Below are positions 27,092 through 35,218 of a DNA stretch of 64,000 bases, piece by piece. Positions within the stretch are counted from its first letter, which is position 1; each line of letters starts with the position of its first letter. This stretch comes from Actinospineispora eucalypti. Its GTDB lineage: Bacteria > Actinomycetota > Actinomycetes > Mycobacteriales > Pseudonocardiaceae. The notes below the pieces were generated by a model. That model made no database searches and was not told the DNA's origin. It saw nothing but the letters and a program-made list of their open reading frames with translations. The position numbers were made by a program, and so were the translations under genes. The DNA lies in NCBI GenBank assembly GCA_014208095.1, contig JACHMT010000001.1, positions 1,922,001 through 1,986,000 on the forward strand. Direction: 5' to 3'.

Positions 27092-28060
27092 GTGCCGGCG
27101 CCAGCCGCCGGTCATCCTGGCCTGGTGCTGAGCCTCGAGGTGACCGCCAAGGAGCCGGTGTCGGACGGGGTGGTGGCGCTCTCGCTGGCCCACCCCCAGG
27201 GCCGGCGGTTGCCCGACTGGACCCCGGGCGCGCACCTCGACCTGGTCCTGCCCAACGGGATGACCAGGCAGTACTCCCTGTGCGGGAGCCGCTGGGACAC
27301 CGGCGCTTACCGGGTGGCGGTGCTGCGCGAGCCGGACGGCCGGGGCGGCTCGGCCTACGTGCACGACCGGCTGCGGGTGGGCGACCGGGTCGGCGTGGGC
27401 GGGCCGCGCAACAACTTCCCGCTGGTGCCCTCGGAGCGCTACCTGTTCATCGCCGGCGGGATCGGCATCACCCCGCTGCTGCCGATGGTGCACCAGGCCG
27501 ACCTGCTCGGCGCGGACTGGCACCTGGTCTACGGCGGGCGCCGTCGCGGCTCGATGGCGTTCCTGGCCGAGCTGGCCGGCTACGGCGAGCGGGTTCACCC
27601 GTGGCCGGAGGACGAGCACGGCCTGCTCGACCTGCCGGCCTGGCTGGGCGAGGTCCGCCCGGGGGTGCGGGTGTACTGCTGCGGGCCGCCCGCGCTGCTG
27701 GCGGCGGTGGGTGCGGCGTGTCAGCCGTGGCCGCCGTACACGCTGCGCACCGAGCGGTTCGTGGCCGCCGAGCTGCCGGCGCCGGTGCGGGACCGCCCGT
27801 TCCGGGTGGAGCTCGCGCGCACCGGCACCACGGTCACCGTGGACCGCGACACCACCGTGCTGGACGCCGTGCGCACGGCCGGGGCGGAGGTGCTGTCCTC
27901 CTGCGAACAGGGCACCTGCGGCACCTGCGAGACCGACGTGCTGGCCGGGGAACCCGACCACCGGGACTCGATCCTGGGCGACGAGGAACGCCGCGCCGGG
28001 GACCGCATGTTCCTCTGCGTCTCCCGCTGCCGCTCCGACCGCCTCGTCCTCGACCTGTAG
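27092..28060 (+). CDS. Phthalate-dioxygenase-type ferredoxin reductase (VanB-like) for the P450
   Basis: About 322 residues; GTG 27092 is the likely start, with GTG 27125 an alternative. Domains in order: FMN-binding barrel (MTRQYSLCGS), NAD(P)H-binding domain (FIAGGIGITPLLPMV, YCCGPPALL), and a C-terminal [2Fe-2S] ferredoxin with CEQGTCGTC and a fourth Cys in FLCVSRC. This is the class IA layout of vanillate demethylase and phthalate dioxygenase reductases. Here no Rieske oxygenase is present; the next gene, 9 bases on, is a P450. I infer that it supplies electrons to that P450. Confidence 0.88.
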   Translation: MPAPAAGHPGLVLSLEVTAKEPVSDGVVALSLAHPQGRRLPDWTPGAHLDLVLPNGMTRQYSLCGSRWDTGAYRVAVLREPDGRGGSAYVHDRLRVGDRVGVGGPRNNFPLVPSERYLFIAGGIGITPLLPMVHQADLLGADWHLVYGGRRRGSMAFLAELAGYGERVHPWPEDEHGLLDLPAWLGEVRPGVRVYCCGPPALLAAVGAACQPWPPYTLRTERFVAAELPAPVRDRPFRVELARTGTTVTVDRDTTVLDAVRTAGAEVLSSCEQGTCGTCETDVLAGEPDHRDSILGDEERRAGDRMFLCVSRCRSDRLVLDL

Positions 28061-28069
28061 GGAGTCTCC

Positions 28070-29248
28070 GTGCTGGAACTGGACGTCGACCCGTTCGACA
28101 CCGAGGTGCTCGCCGACCCGCTGCCCTTCCAGGCCAAGCTGCGCGACGCCGGCCCGGTGGTCTACCTGAGCCGGCACCGGGTGTACGGCATGGGCCGGCA
28201 CGCCGAGGTGCTCGCCGCGCTGCGCGACTGGCAGGGCTTCGAGTCGGGCGCGGGCGTCGGCCTGGCCAACTTCCGCACCGAGCCGCCGTGGCGCCCGCCC
28301 AGCCTGCTGCTGGAGGCCGACCCGCCCCGGCACGACGCGCCGCGCCGGGTGCTGTCCGGGCTGCTCACCCCGCGCGCGCTGCGCGGCCTCCGGGAGGACT
28401 GGCGCGCGGCCGCCGAGGCGCTGGTGGACGAGTTGCTGGCCGCCGGACCGGAGCTGGACGCGGTGCCCGCACTGGCCGAGGCCTTCCCGCTGCGGGTGTT
28501 CCCGGACGCGGTGGGCATCCCGATGCAGGGCCGGGAGCACCTGCTGCCCTACGGCGACTTCCTGTTCAACGCGTTCGGCCCGCCGAACGAGCTGGTGCTG
28601 GCCGGGCGGGACGCGGCGGCCGGGCACGCGGCGTGGGTGAACGAGCAGTGCCGGCGGGAGGCGCTCGCCGACACCGGCTTCGGCGCCCGGATCTGGGCGG
28701 CCGCCGACCGGGGTGAGCTGACCCACGAGCAGGCGCCACTGGTGGTCCGGTCGCTGCTGTCGGCCGGGGTGGACACCACCGTGCACGGGCTGGCCGCCGT
28801 GCTGCACGCGCTGGCCAGCCACCCCGACCAGTGGGCGCGGCTGCGCGAGCGGCCCCAGCTGGCCCGGGTCGCCTTCGACGAGGCGGTGCGCTGGGCTTCC
28901 CCGGTGCAGACCTTCTTCCGCACCGCCACCTCGGACATCCGGCTGGGCGACACGGTGATCCCGAGCGGGGAGAAGATCCTGATGTTCCTCGGCTCGGCCA
29001 ACCGGGACCCCCGGCGCTGGGCCGAGCCGGACCGGTTCGACCTGTCCCGCGACCCGTCCGGGCACGTCGGCTTCGGATTCGGCATCCACCAGTGCGTCGG
29101 CCAACACGTCGCCCGCCTGGAAGCGGAGTCCCTGCTCACCGCCCTGGCCGCAAGGGTGCGCACCATCGAGCCCCTGGGCCCGGGCCGCCGCCACCTGAAC
29201 AACACCCTCCGCGGCTGGTCCTCCCTCCCCCTCCGCCTGACCGGCTGA
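28070..29248 (+). CDS. CYP199A-like cytochrome P450, predicted 4-methoxybenzoate O-demethylase
   Basis: 392 residues, GTG start with a good SD. P450 landmarks: I-helix SAGVDTT with acid-alcohol pair Asp235-Thr236, ExxR at 271-274, and heme cysteine 342 in GFGFGIHQCVGQ. Residues that bind the para-substituted benzoate carboxylate in CYP199A4 (Arg92, Ser95, Arg243, Ser244) appear conserved: WRPPSLLLEADPP holds Arg75 and Ser78, and VRSLLSAGVDTT holds Arg227 and Ser228 at the same distance from the Asp-Thr pair. Expected reaction: anisate to 4-hydroxybenzoate plus formaldehyde, feeding PobA. This is inference from motifs recalled without alignment. Confidence 0.85.
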   Translation: MLELDVDPFDTEVLADPLPFQAKLRDAGPVVYLSRHRVYGMGRHAEVLAALRDWQGFESGAGVGLANFRTEPPWRPPSLLLEADPPRHDAPRRVLSGLLTPRALRGLREDWRAAAEALVDELLAAGPELDAVPALAEAFPLRVFPDAVGIPMQGREHLLPYGDFLFNAFGPPNELVLAGRDAAAGHAAWVNEQCRREALADTGFGARIWAAADRGELTHEQAPLVVRSLLSAGVDTTVHGLAAVLHALASHPDQWARLRERPQLARVAFDEAVRWASPVQTFFRTATSDIRLGDTVIPSGEKILMFLGSANRDPRRWAEPDRFDLSRDPSGHVGFGFGIHQCVGQHVARLEAESLLTALAARVRTIEPLGPGRRHLNNTLRGWSSLPLRLTG

Positions 29249-29743
29249 GGCTCAAAGAAGGCTTGGACGGCGCCGCTCGGCCGGCCTGTCGCGGCCTTGG
29301 TCGCGCCAGTCGCGTTCGATGGGTGCCTCGCTGGCCATTTTCACGGTGCGTGACGGCCGAATGGGTGGCCCAGTCGACCGAAGGCATCGAGATCGACGTG
29401 AGTCTGCTCTGGTCACGCGCGAACAAGACTGGTGTCGATGTCGATGAGCCGGGTCCCGGCCTGAGCCGTCCAGCGGTCCGGCTGAAGTTACGGTGTGTAA
29501 CTGTCGGCGGCCGAGTCCGGACGGGCGGCGCGGAAGCTGCGGTAGAGCGGCCAAGCTCCGCCCTCCAAGCCGTCTTTGAATGCCCACGGCAACCAACCGG
29601 AAGCGCCGAGTGTCTCAATTTGAGAGTTTGACTAGCGGCCGTTAGTCCGATTGGGTGTTTGGGTCGGCGCACCGGGGGCCTACTGCCCCTAGGGTGAGGA
29701 GGGCCGGCAAGCGGGCGCGGGTGGACCAAAGGCGGTTCTCCAG
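29249..29743. other. Intergenic stretch with a long-TIR element
   Basis: About 495 bases. The first two thirds is the family B element (29251-29580). The remainder, the likely promoter region of the GAF-LytTR gene, contains two short palindromes: CTCAATTTGAG (29614-29624) and ACTAGCGGCCGTTAGT (29631-29646). No credible gene is seen. Confidence 0.6.
29251..29580. repeat. Long terminal-inverted-repeat element, family B (330 bp)
   Basis: Left arm 29251-29297 starts CTCAAAGAAGGCTTGGACGG. The right arm, read in reverse from 29580, starts TTCAAAGACGGCTTGGAGGG. About three quarters of positions match over about 47 nt, and both match the ends of the 20043-20550 element. It lies directly after the P450 stop codon, and no ORF inside is convincing. 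Confidence 0.6.
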
Positions 29744-31138
29744 ATGAAGGACGTACACCGACTCGAGCCGACGGCCGCGAGCTCGAACCGGGGGACCGTG
29801 CTGGCCGCCTGGGAACGGTTCGTGCAGGGCGAGGACCACGTGGGTGGCGTGCGGCCCGAGGTGGCCATCTCCTGGCACCGCTGCCGCGAGCAGTACCGGG
29901 TGGACCCGCACCTCACCGAGGCCCCGACGGCGGTGGCGCGCGGTGACCACTCGCTGGAGCACGACGTGGTGTTCGCCGAGCTGGGCGGGCTGGCCATGTC
30001 GGTGGCGCGCGAGGTCGACTCGCTGAACGGCATCGTCACGGTGACCGACGCGGCCGGGCGGATCCTGGCCGCGTGGGGCGACCAGACGACGCTGAACCGG
30101 GCGTCGGACGCCAACCTGGCGCCCTGGTCCTGCTGGTCGGAGGCCGCCGCCGGCACCAACGGCATGGGCACCGCGCTGGAGGCGCACGGACCGGTCCTGA
30201 TCAGGGGCGCGGAGCACTGGTGCCAGGGCTTCCACAACTGGGTGTGCGCCGGCGTCGCGGTGCGTGACGTGGTGACCGACATCCCGATCGCGGTGCTGAA
30301 CATCTCCTGCTGGCGCACCCCGTTGCCCGAGGCCACCGCCGGCTGGCTGTCCACGGCGGCCACCAAGACGCGCAGCACGCTGCGCCGGCGGGCGCGCAGC
30401 AGCGGCGCGCAGCTGGCCGGCGCGTTCGCCGACGCGAAGGCGCGGACCAGCGGCGGCATGGCCGCGGTGGACACGGCGGGCAAGGTGGTGATCGCCGACG
30501 AGCGGGGAAGCCTGTTGTTCGGCGTGCCGGCGAACGTGCCGGCGGTGGACCCGCCCACCCGGTGGGACCCCGGCCTGCCCGACCTGATCCGGGTCGCCCA
30601 ACAGGCCAGCGAGTACGCCTCGGGCAACCCCGACTGGGTCGGTTCCACCCAGATCTTCACGCATCTGGCCGAGGAGCCGACCCCGATCAGCATCCACCCG
30701 GTGTTCCTCGGCGGCGACCTGGCCGGCCACCTGATCTCGCTGAACGCCTCCGACGGGGCGTCGCTGCCGGCCGGAGGGGACTCGGCGCACGTGCCGAGCC
30801 AGCCGCGCCGGCTCATCGCGCTGCGCGAGGAGCGCCTGGTGCTGCTGCGGCTGCCCGAGGTGAGCTTCGCCGAGGCGTCCGGCAACGACGTGTGGCTGTC
30901 CACCGACCAGGGCCGGCTGCGCGCCACCGCGCCGGGGCTGGACAAGCTGGCCAGCGAGCTGGCCGACGCCGGGTTCCTGCGGGTGCACCGCCGGTACGTG
31001 GTCAACCTCGGCCGCATCCGGGAGATCGAGCGAGGGTTCAAGGGCGAGCTGTTCCTGGTCATGGACGGCCGGAAGACCGAGACGGTGCCGGTCTCCCGGC
31101 GGAACGCGCCCGCTTTGCGCCGAGCGTTGTGCATCTGA
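29744..31138 (+). CDS. GAF-sensor LytTR-type transcriptional regulator
   Basis: 464 residues. The N-terminal 300 resemble the sensor part of AcoR-type activators: VRPEVAISWHRCREQYRVDP, then a GAF-like domain (GIVTVTDAAGRILAAWGD, CWSEAAAGTNGMGTAL, WCQGFHNWVCAGVAVRD). The C-terminal 100 form a LytTR DNA-binding domain (RLVLLRLPEVSFAEASGNDVWL, FLRVHRRYVVNLGRIREIE). AcoR itself ends in AAA+ and Fis domains for sigma-54, which actinobacteria lack. I infer control of the adjacent PQQ dehydrogenase operon, perhaps in response to an alcohol or aldehyde. Confidence 0.8.
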   Translation: MKDVHRLEPTAASSNRGTVLAAWERFVQGEDHVGGVRPEVAISWHRCREQYRVDPHLTEAPTAVARGDHSLEHDVVFAELGGLAMSVAREVDSLNGIVTVTDAAGRILAAWGDQTTLNRASDANLAPWSCWSEAAAGTNGMGTALEAHGPVLIRGAEHWCQGFHNWVCAGVAVRDVVTDIPIAVLNISCWRTPLPEATAGWLSTAATKTRSTLRRRARSSGAQLAGAFADAKARTSGGMAAVDTAGKVVIADERGSLLFGVPANVPAVDPPTRWDPGLPDLIRVAQQASEYASGNPDWVGSTQIFTHLAEEPTPISIHPVFLGGDLAGHLISLNASDGASLPAGGDSAHVPSQPRRLIALREERLVLLRLPEVSFAEASGNDVWLSTDQGRLRATAPGLDKLASELADAGFLRVHRRYVVNLGRIREIERGFKGELFLVMDGRKTETVPVSRRNAPALRRALCI

Positions 31139-31232
31139 GTCCGGATTTGAATTTTCTTGCGCCAGGAATTGTCTGACACCCGGCTTTCGTGTCACCATGG
31201 AACGGAATTCGGCACGAGGGGGTGCGGGTCGC

Positions 31233-32285
31233 ATGGAGGCTTCCGGTATTACCGCGATCTTCGTATTCATCTCCGGCGCCACGTTACTGATCTATAGCGC
31301 GGAGAAGCTGATCGTCTATCTCGTGGGCGCCGCCCGCGGGCTCAGTCTCTCGTTGTTCCTGTTGGCCATCATATTCACCGGTATCGAGTTCGACGACCTG
31401 GTGCTCGGGGTCGCGCTGAACCTGGAGGGGCTCAGCAACGTCGCGCTGGGCACGGTGTTCGGCACCTCGATCGCGATGAGCGGCATCGTGCTCGCGCTGG
31501 CCGCGATCCTCACCCCGACGGCGGTGAAGGTGCCCAGGGACTATCTGGTGATCTTCGCCGCCGCGCCCCTCTTGATGATCGTCTTCGTGCTCACCGCGCC
31601 GCTCACGTTCGTCGACGGTGTGCTGCTGGTGGCGCTGTTTGCGGTGTTCATCGGGTACGTCATCGTCCGCGAGACGCGCCGTGACGTGCCGATGTTCCGC
31701 AACGCCGGCATCTACGAGGAGATCACCGAGAGGGAGGCCGGCGGCCGGGTGACGGTGCGCGAGGCGGAGCGCCCGCTGCCCATGGACATGTCGGTGACCA
31801 AGCAGGGCCGGCTGCCCGGGTGGACCCAGCTCGGCCTCGCCGTGGTCGCGCTGGCCGGCCTGGTGATCGGCGCCGCCACGATGAGCTTCGGCACCGAGGG
31901 AATTCTGGGCGCCTACGAAATTGACGGCACGCTGTTCGGCGTCACGGTCGTCACGCTTGTACTGAGCATCGAGGATATATTTCTGACGGTGGAACCCGTG
32001 CGCAAGGGTGTGCCATTGCTCGGGGTCGGCAACGTCATTGGCAGCGTGGTTTTCTCGGTTACCGGAAAATTGGGCATAATTCTACTCGCCGGCGGCAGCA
32101 TCATGGTCGGACCCGACGTGCTGCGGTGGCATCTGCCGGCGCTCATCGTGCTGACCGGAATGTCCGCGTACTTTCTCTACACTGGGCGCCTCCGGCGGTG
32201 GCACGGATATACGTTGTTGGTTTTCTACGTGGTCTACTGGGTGGCCAGCTTCACGGTGTTCGGTGGGGTTCCCCTGGACGATTGA
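31233..32285 (+). CDS. CaCA-type cation exchanger with altered alpha repeats
   Basis: 350 residues with about 10 membrane segments in two halves joined by a charged loop (ETRRDVPMFRNAGIYEEITERE). ATG 31233 is chosen because GAGGGGG precedes it; ATG 31197 lacks an SD. The halves hold sodium/calcium-exchanger-like repeats: GIEFDDLVLGVALNLEG with GTVFGTSI, and SIEDIFLTVEPVRKG with GNVIGSVV. The usual G-T-S-x-P-E is replaced by acid-rich segments, so the ion may differ. Codon choice (ATA, AAA, CTA) is less GC-biased than that of its neighbours. The 3' end overlaps pqqE by 35 bases, antisense. Confidence 0.7.
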   Translation: MEASGITAIFVFISGATLLIYSAEKLIVYLVGAARGLSLSLFLLAIIFTGIEFDDLVLGVALNLEGLSNVALGTVFGTSIAMSGIVLALAAILTPTAVKVPRDYLVIFAAAPLLMIVFVLTAPLTFVDGVLLVALFAVFIGYVIVRETRRDVPMFRNAGIYEEITEREAGGRVTVREAERPLPMDMSVTKQGRLPGWTQLGLAVVALAGLVIGAATMSFGTEGILGAYEIDGTLFGVTVVTLVLSIEDIFLTVEPVRKGVPLLGVGNVIGSVVFSVTGKLGIILLAGGSIMVGPDVLRWHLPALIVLTGMSAYFLYTGRLRRWHGYTLLVFYVVYWVASFTVFGGVPLDD

Positions 32286-33354
32286 CCCGGGGGGTGAGTG
32301 CTTCGGCCAGGGGGCGGCCCGGTTCGTTCGCCGCGCGCACCGCCGCCTGAACCAGGTCGTGGTCCGGGGAGAGGTGGCACACCGGGTCGGTCCGGGTGGC
32401 GTCGCCGGTGAGCTGGAACGCCTGGCAGCGGCAGCCGCCGAAGTCGACCTCCCGGCGCGAACAGCTCCGGCACGGGTCGCCCATCCAGTCGGTGCCCCGG
32501 AACCGCTGGAACACCGGGGACTCCGACCAGATCCAGTCCAGCGGGTGCTCCCGCACGTTGGCCTTGTCCAGTGGCAGCTCGTGCGCGGCCAGGCAGGGCA
32601 GCGCGTCGCCGCCCGGGGTGATGGCCAGCTGGCGCTTCCCCCAGCCGCCCATGCACGGCTTGGGGTACTCGCCGTAGTAGTCGGGCAGGATGTAGATCAG
32701 GTCGGTGTGGCCGGCCAGCCGGTCACGGGCGGCGCGCACCACGGCCTCCGCGTGCTCCAGCTGCGCCCGGCTGGGCAGCAGCGAGGCCCGGTTGCGCCAG
32801 GCCCAGCCGTAGTACTGGGTGTTGGCCAGCTCGATCCGGTCCGCGCCCAGCTCCTCGGCCCGCTCCAGGATGGGGCCGATCCGGTCGATGTTCTGCCGGT
32901 GCAGCACCACGTTCACGGTGAGCGGCCAGTCCAGCTCCTTCACCAGACGGGCCGCCTCCACCTTGCGCTGGAAGGAGGGGATGCCGGCGATCCGGTCGGA
33001 CACCGCCGCCTCGTCGGCCTGGATGCTGATCTGCACGTGGGCCAGCCCGGCGTCCCGCAAGCGGAGTGCGCGGTCCCGGCTGAGGCCGATCGCGCTGGTG
33101 ATCAGGTTCGTGTAGTAGCCCAGGTCCTGGGCGCCGCGCACCAGCTCGACCAGGTCCCGGCGCAGCAGCGGCTCGCCGCCGGACAGGTGCAGCTGCAGCG
33201 CGCCCAGCCGGTGCGCCTCGGCGAACACTCGCAGCCACTCGTCGGTGCCCAGCTCGTCGGTGTGCTCGGCCAGGTTGACCGGGTTGGAGCAGTAGGCGCA
33301 GGCCAGCGGGCACCGGTAGGTCAGCTCGGCCAGCAGCCCGAAGGGTCTATCCAT
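32251..33354 (-). CDS. pqqE: PQQ biosynthesis radical SAM enzyme
   Basis: 367 residues. A radical SAM enzyme that links Glu and Tyr side chains of the PqqA peptide. The SAM cluster motif CPLACAYC is at residues 15-22. The C-terminal SPASM part holds clustered cysteines (KPCMGGWG, ALPCLAAHE, DPCRSCSRREVDFGGCRCQAF, DPVCHL) for auxiliary Fe-S clusters. It needs PqqD as peptide chaperone, encoded immediately upstream with an eight-base overlap. It is the last gene of the dehydrogenase-pqqBCDE operon. Confidence 0.95.
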   Translation of the reverse strand: MDRPFGLLAELTYRCPLACAYCSNPVNLAEHTDELGTDEWLRVFAEAHRLGALQLHLSGGEPLLRRDLVELVRGAQDLGYYTNLITSAIGLSRDRALRLRDAGLAHVQISIQADEAAVSDRIAGIPSFQRKVEAARLVKELDWPLTVNVVLHRQNIDRIGPILERAEELGADRIELANTQYYGWAWRNRASLLPSRAQLEHAEAVVRAARDRLAGHTDLIYILPDYYGEYPKPCMGGWGKRQLAITPGGDALPCLAAHELPLDKANVREHPLDWIWSESPVFQRFRGTDWMGDPCRSCSRREVDFGGCRCQAFQLTGDATRTDPVCHLSPDHDLVQAAVRAANEPGRPLAEALTPRVNRPGEPHRTP

Positions 33355-33646
33355 CGGTGACCTCCAAGGCCTCCAGGTACCGCTTGTCCACCAGGCGGGC
33401 GAGGAAGCCGCTCACCTCGTCGTCCAGTACCCGGTCGAACCGCTCGCTCAGCACGGCGACGATGTCGGCCACGGTGCGCTGCCCGTCGCACAGCTCGAGG
33501 ATGTCCGCGCCGGTCCGGTTCAGCACCACCACCGACTCCGGCCCCAGCAGCACGTGGCGCTCGCGCGACGGGTCGAAGGTCAGCCGCGCCCGCCGGGCCA
33601 GCTTCGGCCGGCTGGCCGGGGAGAGCGTCGGCCGGTCAGTCCGCAT
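33347..33646 (-). CDS. pqqD: PqqA-binding chaperone PqqD
   Basis: 99 residues from ATG 33646. PqqD binds the PqqA peptide and presents it to PqqE. Characteristic features are [51 protein letters not shown] and a C-terminal helical tail. It overlaps pqqC by 11 bases at its start and pqqE by eight at its end. A longer in-frame extension lies inside pqqC and is rejected. Confidence 0.93.
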   Translation of the reverse strand: MRTDRPTLSPASRPKLARRARLTFDPSRERHVLLGPESVVVLNRTGADILELCDGQRTVADIVAVLSERFDRVLDDEVSGFLARLVDKRYLEALEVTDG

Positions 33647-34322
33647 AGGCCCGGTCGATGGCGTCCAGCATGCTCCACAGCACGTCGCACTTGAAGGACA
33701 GCGCGGCCAGCGCGGCATCCTGTGACTCGCGGGAACGGCAGTGCTCGGTGACCACCTCCAGCGCGTGCTCGGCGTCCCGGGGAGCCTGGAACAGCCGCGC
33801 CCGGAAGTAGGCCAGGCCGGCCTGGTCGATCCACGGGTAGTGGCTCTCGAAGGCGGCGATCCGCTCGGCCATCAGGTCGGGGGCGAACAGTTCGGTGAGC
33901 GACGAGGCCACCGCGTCCACCCACGGCTTGGTACGGGCGAAGGTGACGTAGGCGTCCACCGCGAACCGCACCCCGGGCGCCACGTGCCGCTCGTCGCGCA
34001 CCTCTTCGCGGGTCAGCCCGACCGCCTCGCCGAGCCGGAACCAGGCCTCGATGCCGCCCTGGCCTTCGGCCTCGCCGTCGTGGTCCAGGATCCGCCGGAT
34101 CCACCGCCGGCGCACCGCCGGGTCGGGGCAGTTGGCCAGGATCGCGGCGTCCTTGCGCGGGATGTTCTCCTGGTAGTAGTAGCGGTTGGCCACCCAGCCC
34201 TGGATCTGCCGCCGGCTCAGCCGCCCCGCGTTCATCCGCACGTGGAACGGGTGCTGGTCGTGGTAGCGGCGCGAGTGGGCGCGCAGCTCGTCGACGAAGG
34301 TGGGTGCTTCGGTGATCGTCAT
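33636..34322 (-). CDS. pqqC: Pyrroloquinoline-quinone synthase
   Basis: 228 residues from ATG 34322. A cofactorless oxidase that performs ring closure and oxidation in the last PQQ step. Family-typical segments: [42 protein letters not shown] near the N-terminus, [23 protein letters not shown], and FALY-like [25 protein letters not shown]. It overlaps the pqqB stop by one base (TGATG type). The frame stays open far upstream through pqqB, but the homology begins at this ATG. Confidence 0.95.
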   Translation of the reverse strand: MTITEAPTFVDELRAHSRRYHDQHPFHVRMNAGRLSRRQIQGWVANRYYYQENIPRKDAAILANCPDPAVRRRWIRRILDHDGEAEGQGGIEAWFRLGEAVGLTREEVRDERHVAPGVRFAVDAYVTFARTKPWVDAVASSLTELFAPDLMAERIAAFESHYPWIDQAGLAYFRARLFQAPRDAEHALEVVTEHCRSRESQDAALAALSFKCDVLWSMLDAIDRAYAD

Positions 34323-35218
34323 CAGACCCGCACCTCGAGCCCGTCCATAGCGACCTCCATTCCCCGTTCCTCGACCAGGCGGCGCTCGGGTGCGTCGTCC
34401 AGCAGGATCGGGTTCGTGTTGTTCATGTGCAGGTAGATCTTGCGCGCGATGGGCAGCCCGGCCAGGCGGGCCAGGCTGCCGTCCGGGCCGTCGATCGGCA
34501 TGTGGCCCATCTCCCGCGACGTCTTGCCGGCCAGGCCCAGCTCGATCAGCTCGTCGTCCCGCCAGCAGGTGCCGTCCACCAGCAGACAGTCGCAGTCGTT
34601 CAGCTGGGCCAGCACCGAGGGGGTGAGGTCCTGCACGCCCGGCAGGTAGACCGCCGTTCCGCCGCTGTGCTCGTCGGTCAGCCGGTAGCCGACCACCCGA
34701 CCTTCGGGGGCGGCGCCGACCACGAACCGGGCCCGCTTGCTGGTGGGCACGTCGAAGGCCTGGTAGGTCAGCCCCTCGGCCAGTTCGACCGGCACTCCCG
34801 GCTGGACGGTCCGCCACTTGACCGGGCAGTACGCCTCCAGTGTGCGCAGCAGCCCGTTGCCGTCCCGCAGGGTCTGGTAGGCCGGCACGGTGGCGTGCAG
34901 CTCCAGCTCCCGGCCTTCGCGCAGCAACAGCAGGCCCATCGTGTGGTCCAGCTCGGCATCGGTGAGCAGTACCGCCGCCATCGGCGTGGCCCGGCCGTGT
35001 GCCGTGCGCAGCGCCGGGAACGACTCGATCTGTGCGCGCAGGTCCGGCGAGGCGTTGAACAGGAACCAGCGCTGGTAGTCGACGCTCACCGCGATCGAGG
35101 ACTGGGTGCGCGGCTGGCAGGGCCGCGAGCCGTCCCGCACCGCCCGGCAGCCCGGGCAGCCGCAGTTCCACTGGGGGAAACCGCCGCCCGCCGCCGAACC
35201 GAGAACCCTCAGCCACAT
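34322..35218 (-). CDS. pqqB: PQQ biosynthesis protein PqqB
   Basis: 298-residue metallo-beta-lactamase-fold protein, thought to hydroxylate the crosslinked tyrosine intermediate. The signature [20 protein letters not shown] opens the protein; the zinc-site cysteines lie in [23 protein letters not shown] and [16 protein letters not shown] are PqqB-typical. Its ATG (35218) overlaps the dehydrogenase frame by 10 bases, and a 54-nt palindrome lies just upstream, within the C-terminal codons of that gene. Confidence 0.94.
   Translation of the reverse strand: MWLRVLGSAAGGGFPQWNCGCPGCRAVRDGSRPCQPRTQSSIAVSVDYQRWFLFNASPDLRAQIESFPALRTAHGRATPMAAVLLTDAELDHTMGLLLLREGRELELHATVPAYQTLRDGNGLLRTLEAYCPVKWRTVQPGVPVELAEGLTYQAFDVPTSKRARFVVGAAPEGRVVGYRLTDEHSGGTAVYLPGVQDLTPSVLAQLNDCDCLLVDGTCWRDDELIELGLAGKTSREMGHMPIDGPDGSLARLAGLPIARKIYLHMNNTNPILLDDAPERRLVEERGMEVAMDGLEVRV

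Noticed and set aside
27093..29194. Long minus-strand frame opposite the reductase and P450.
   Set aside because: Shadow of two strongly supported genes; no motif visible.
31204..31218. GAATTCGGCACGAGG resembles the EcoRI adapter used in old cDNA libraries.
   Set aside because: The surrounding DNA is continuous with normal actinobacterial sequence and provides the SD region of the next gene. A 13-15-nt match can occur by chance, and no other vector sequence is seen.
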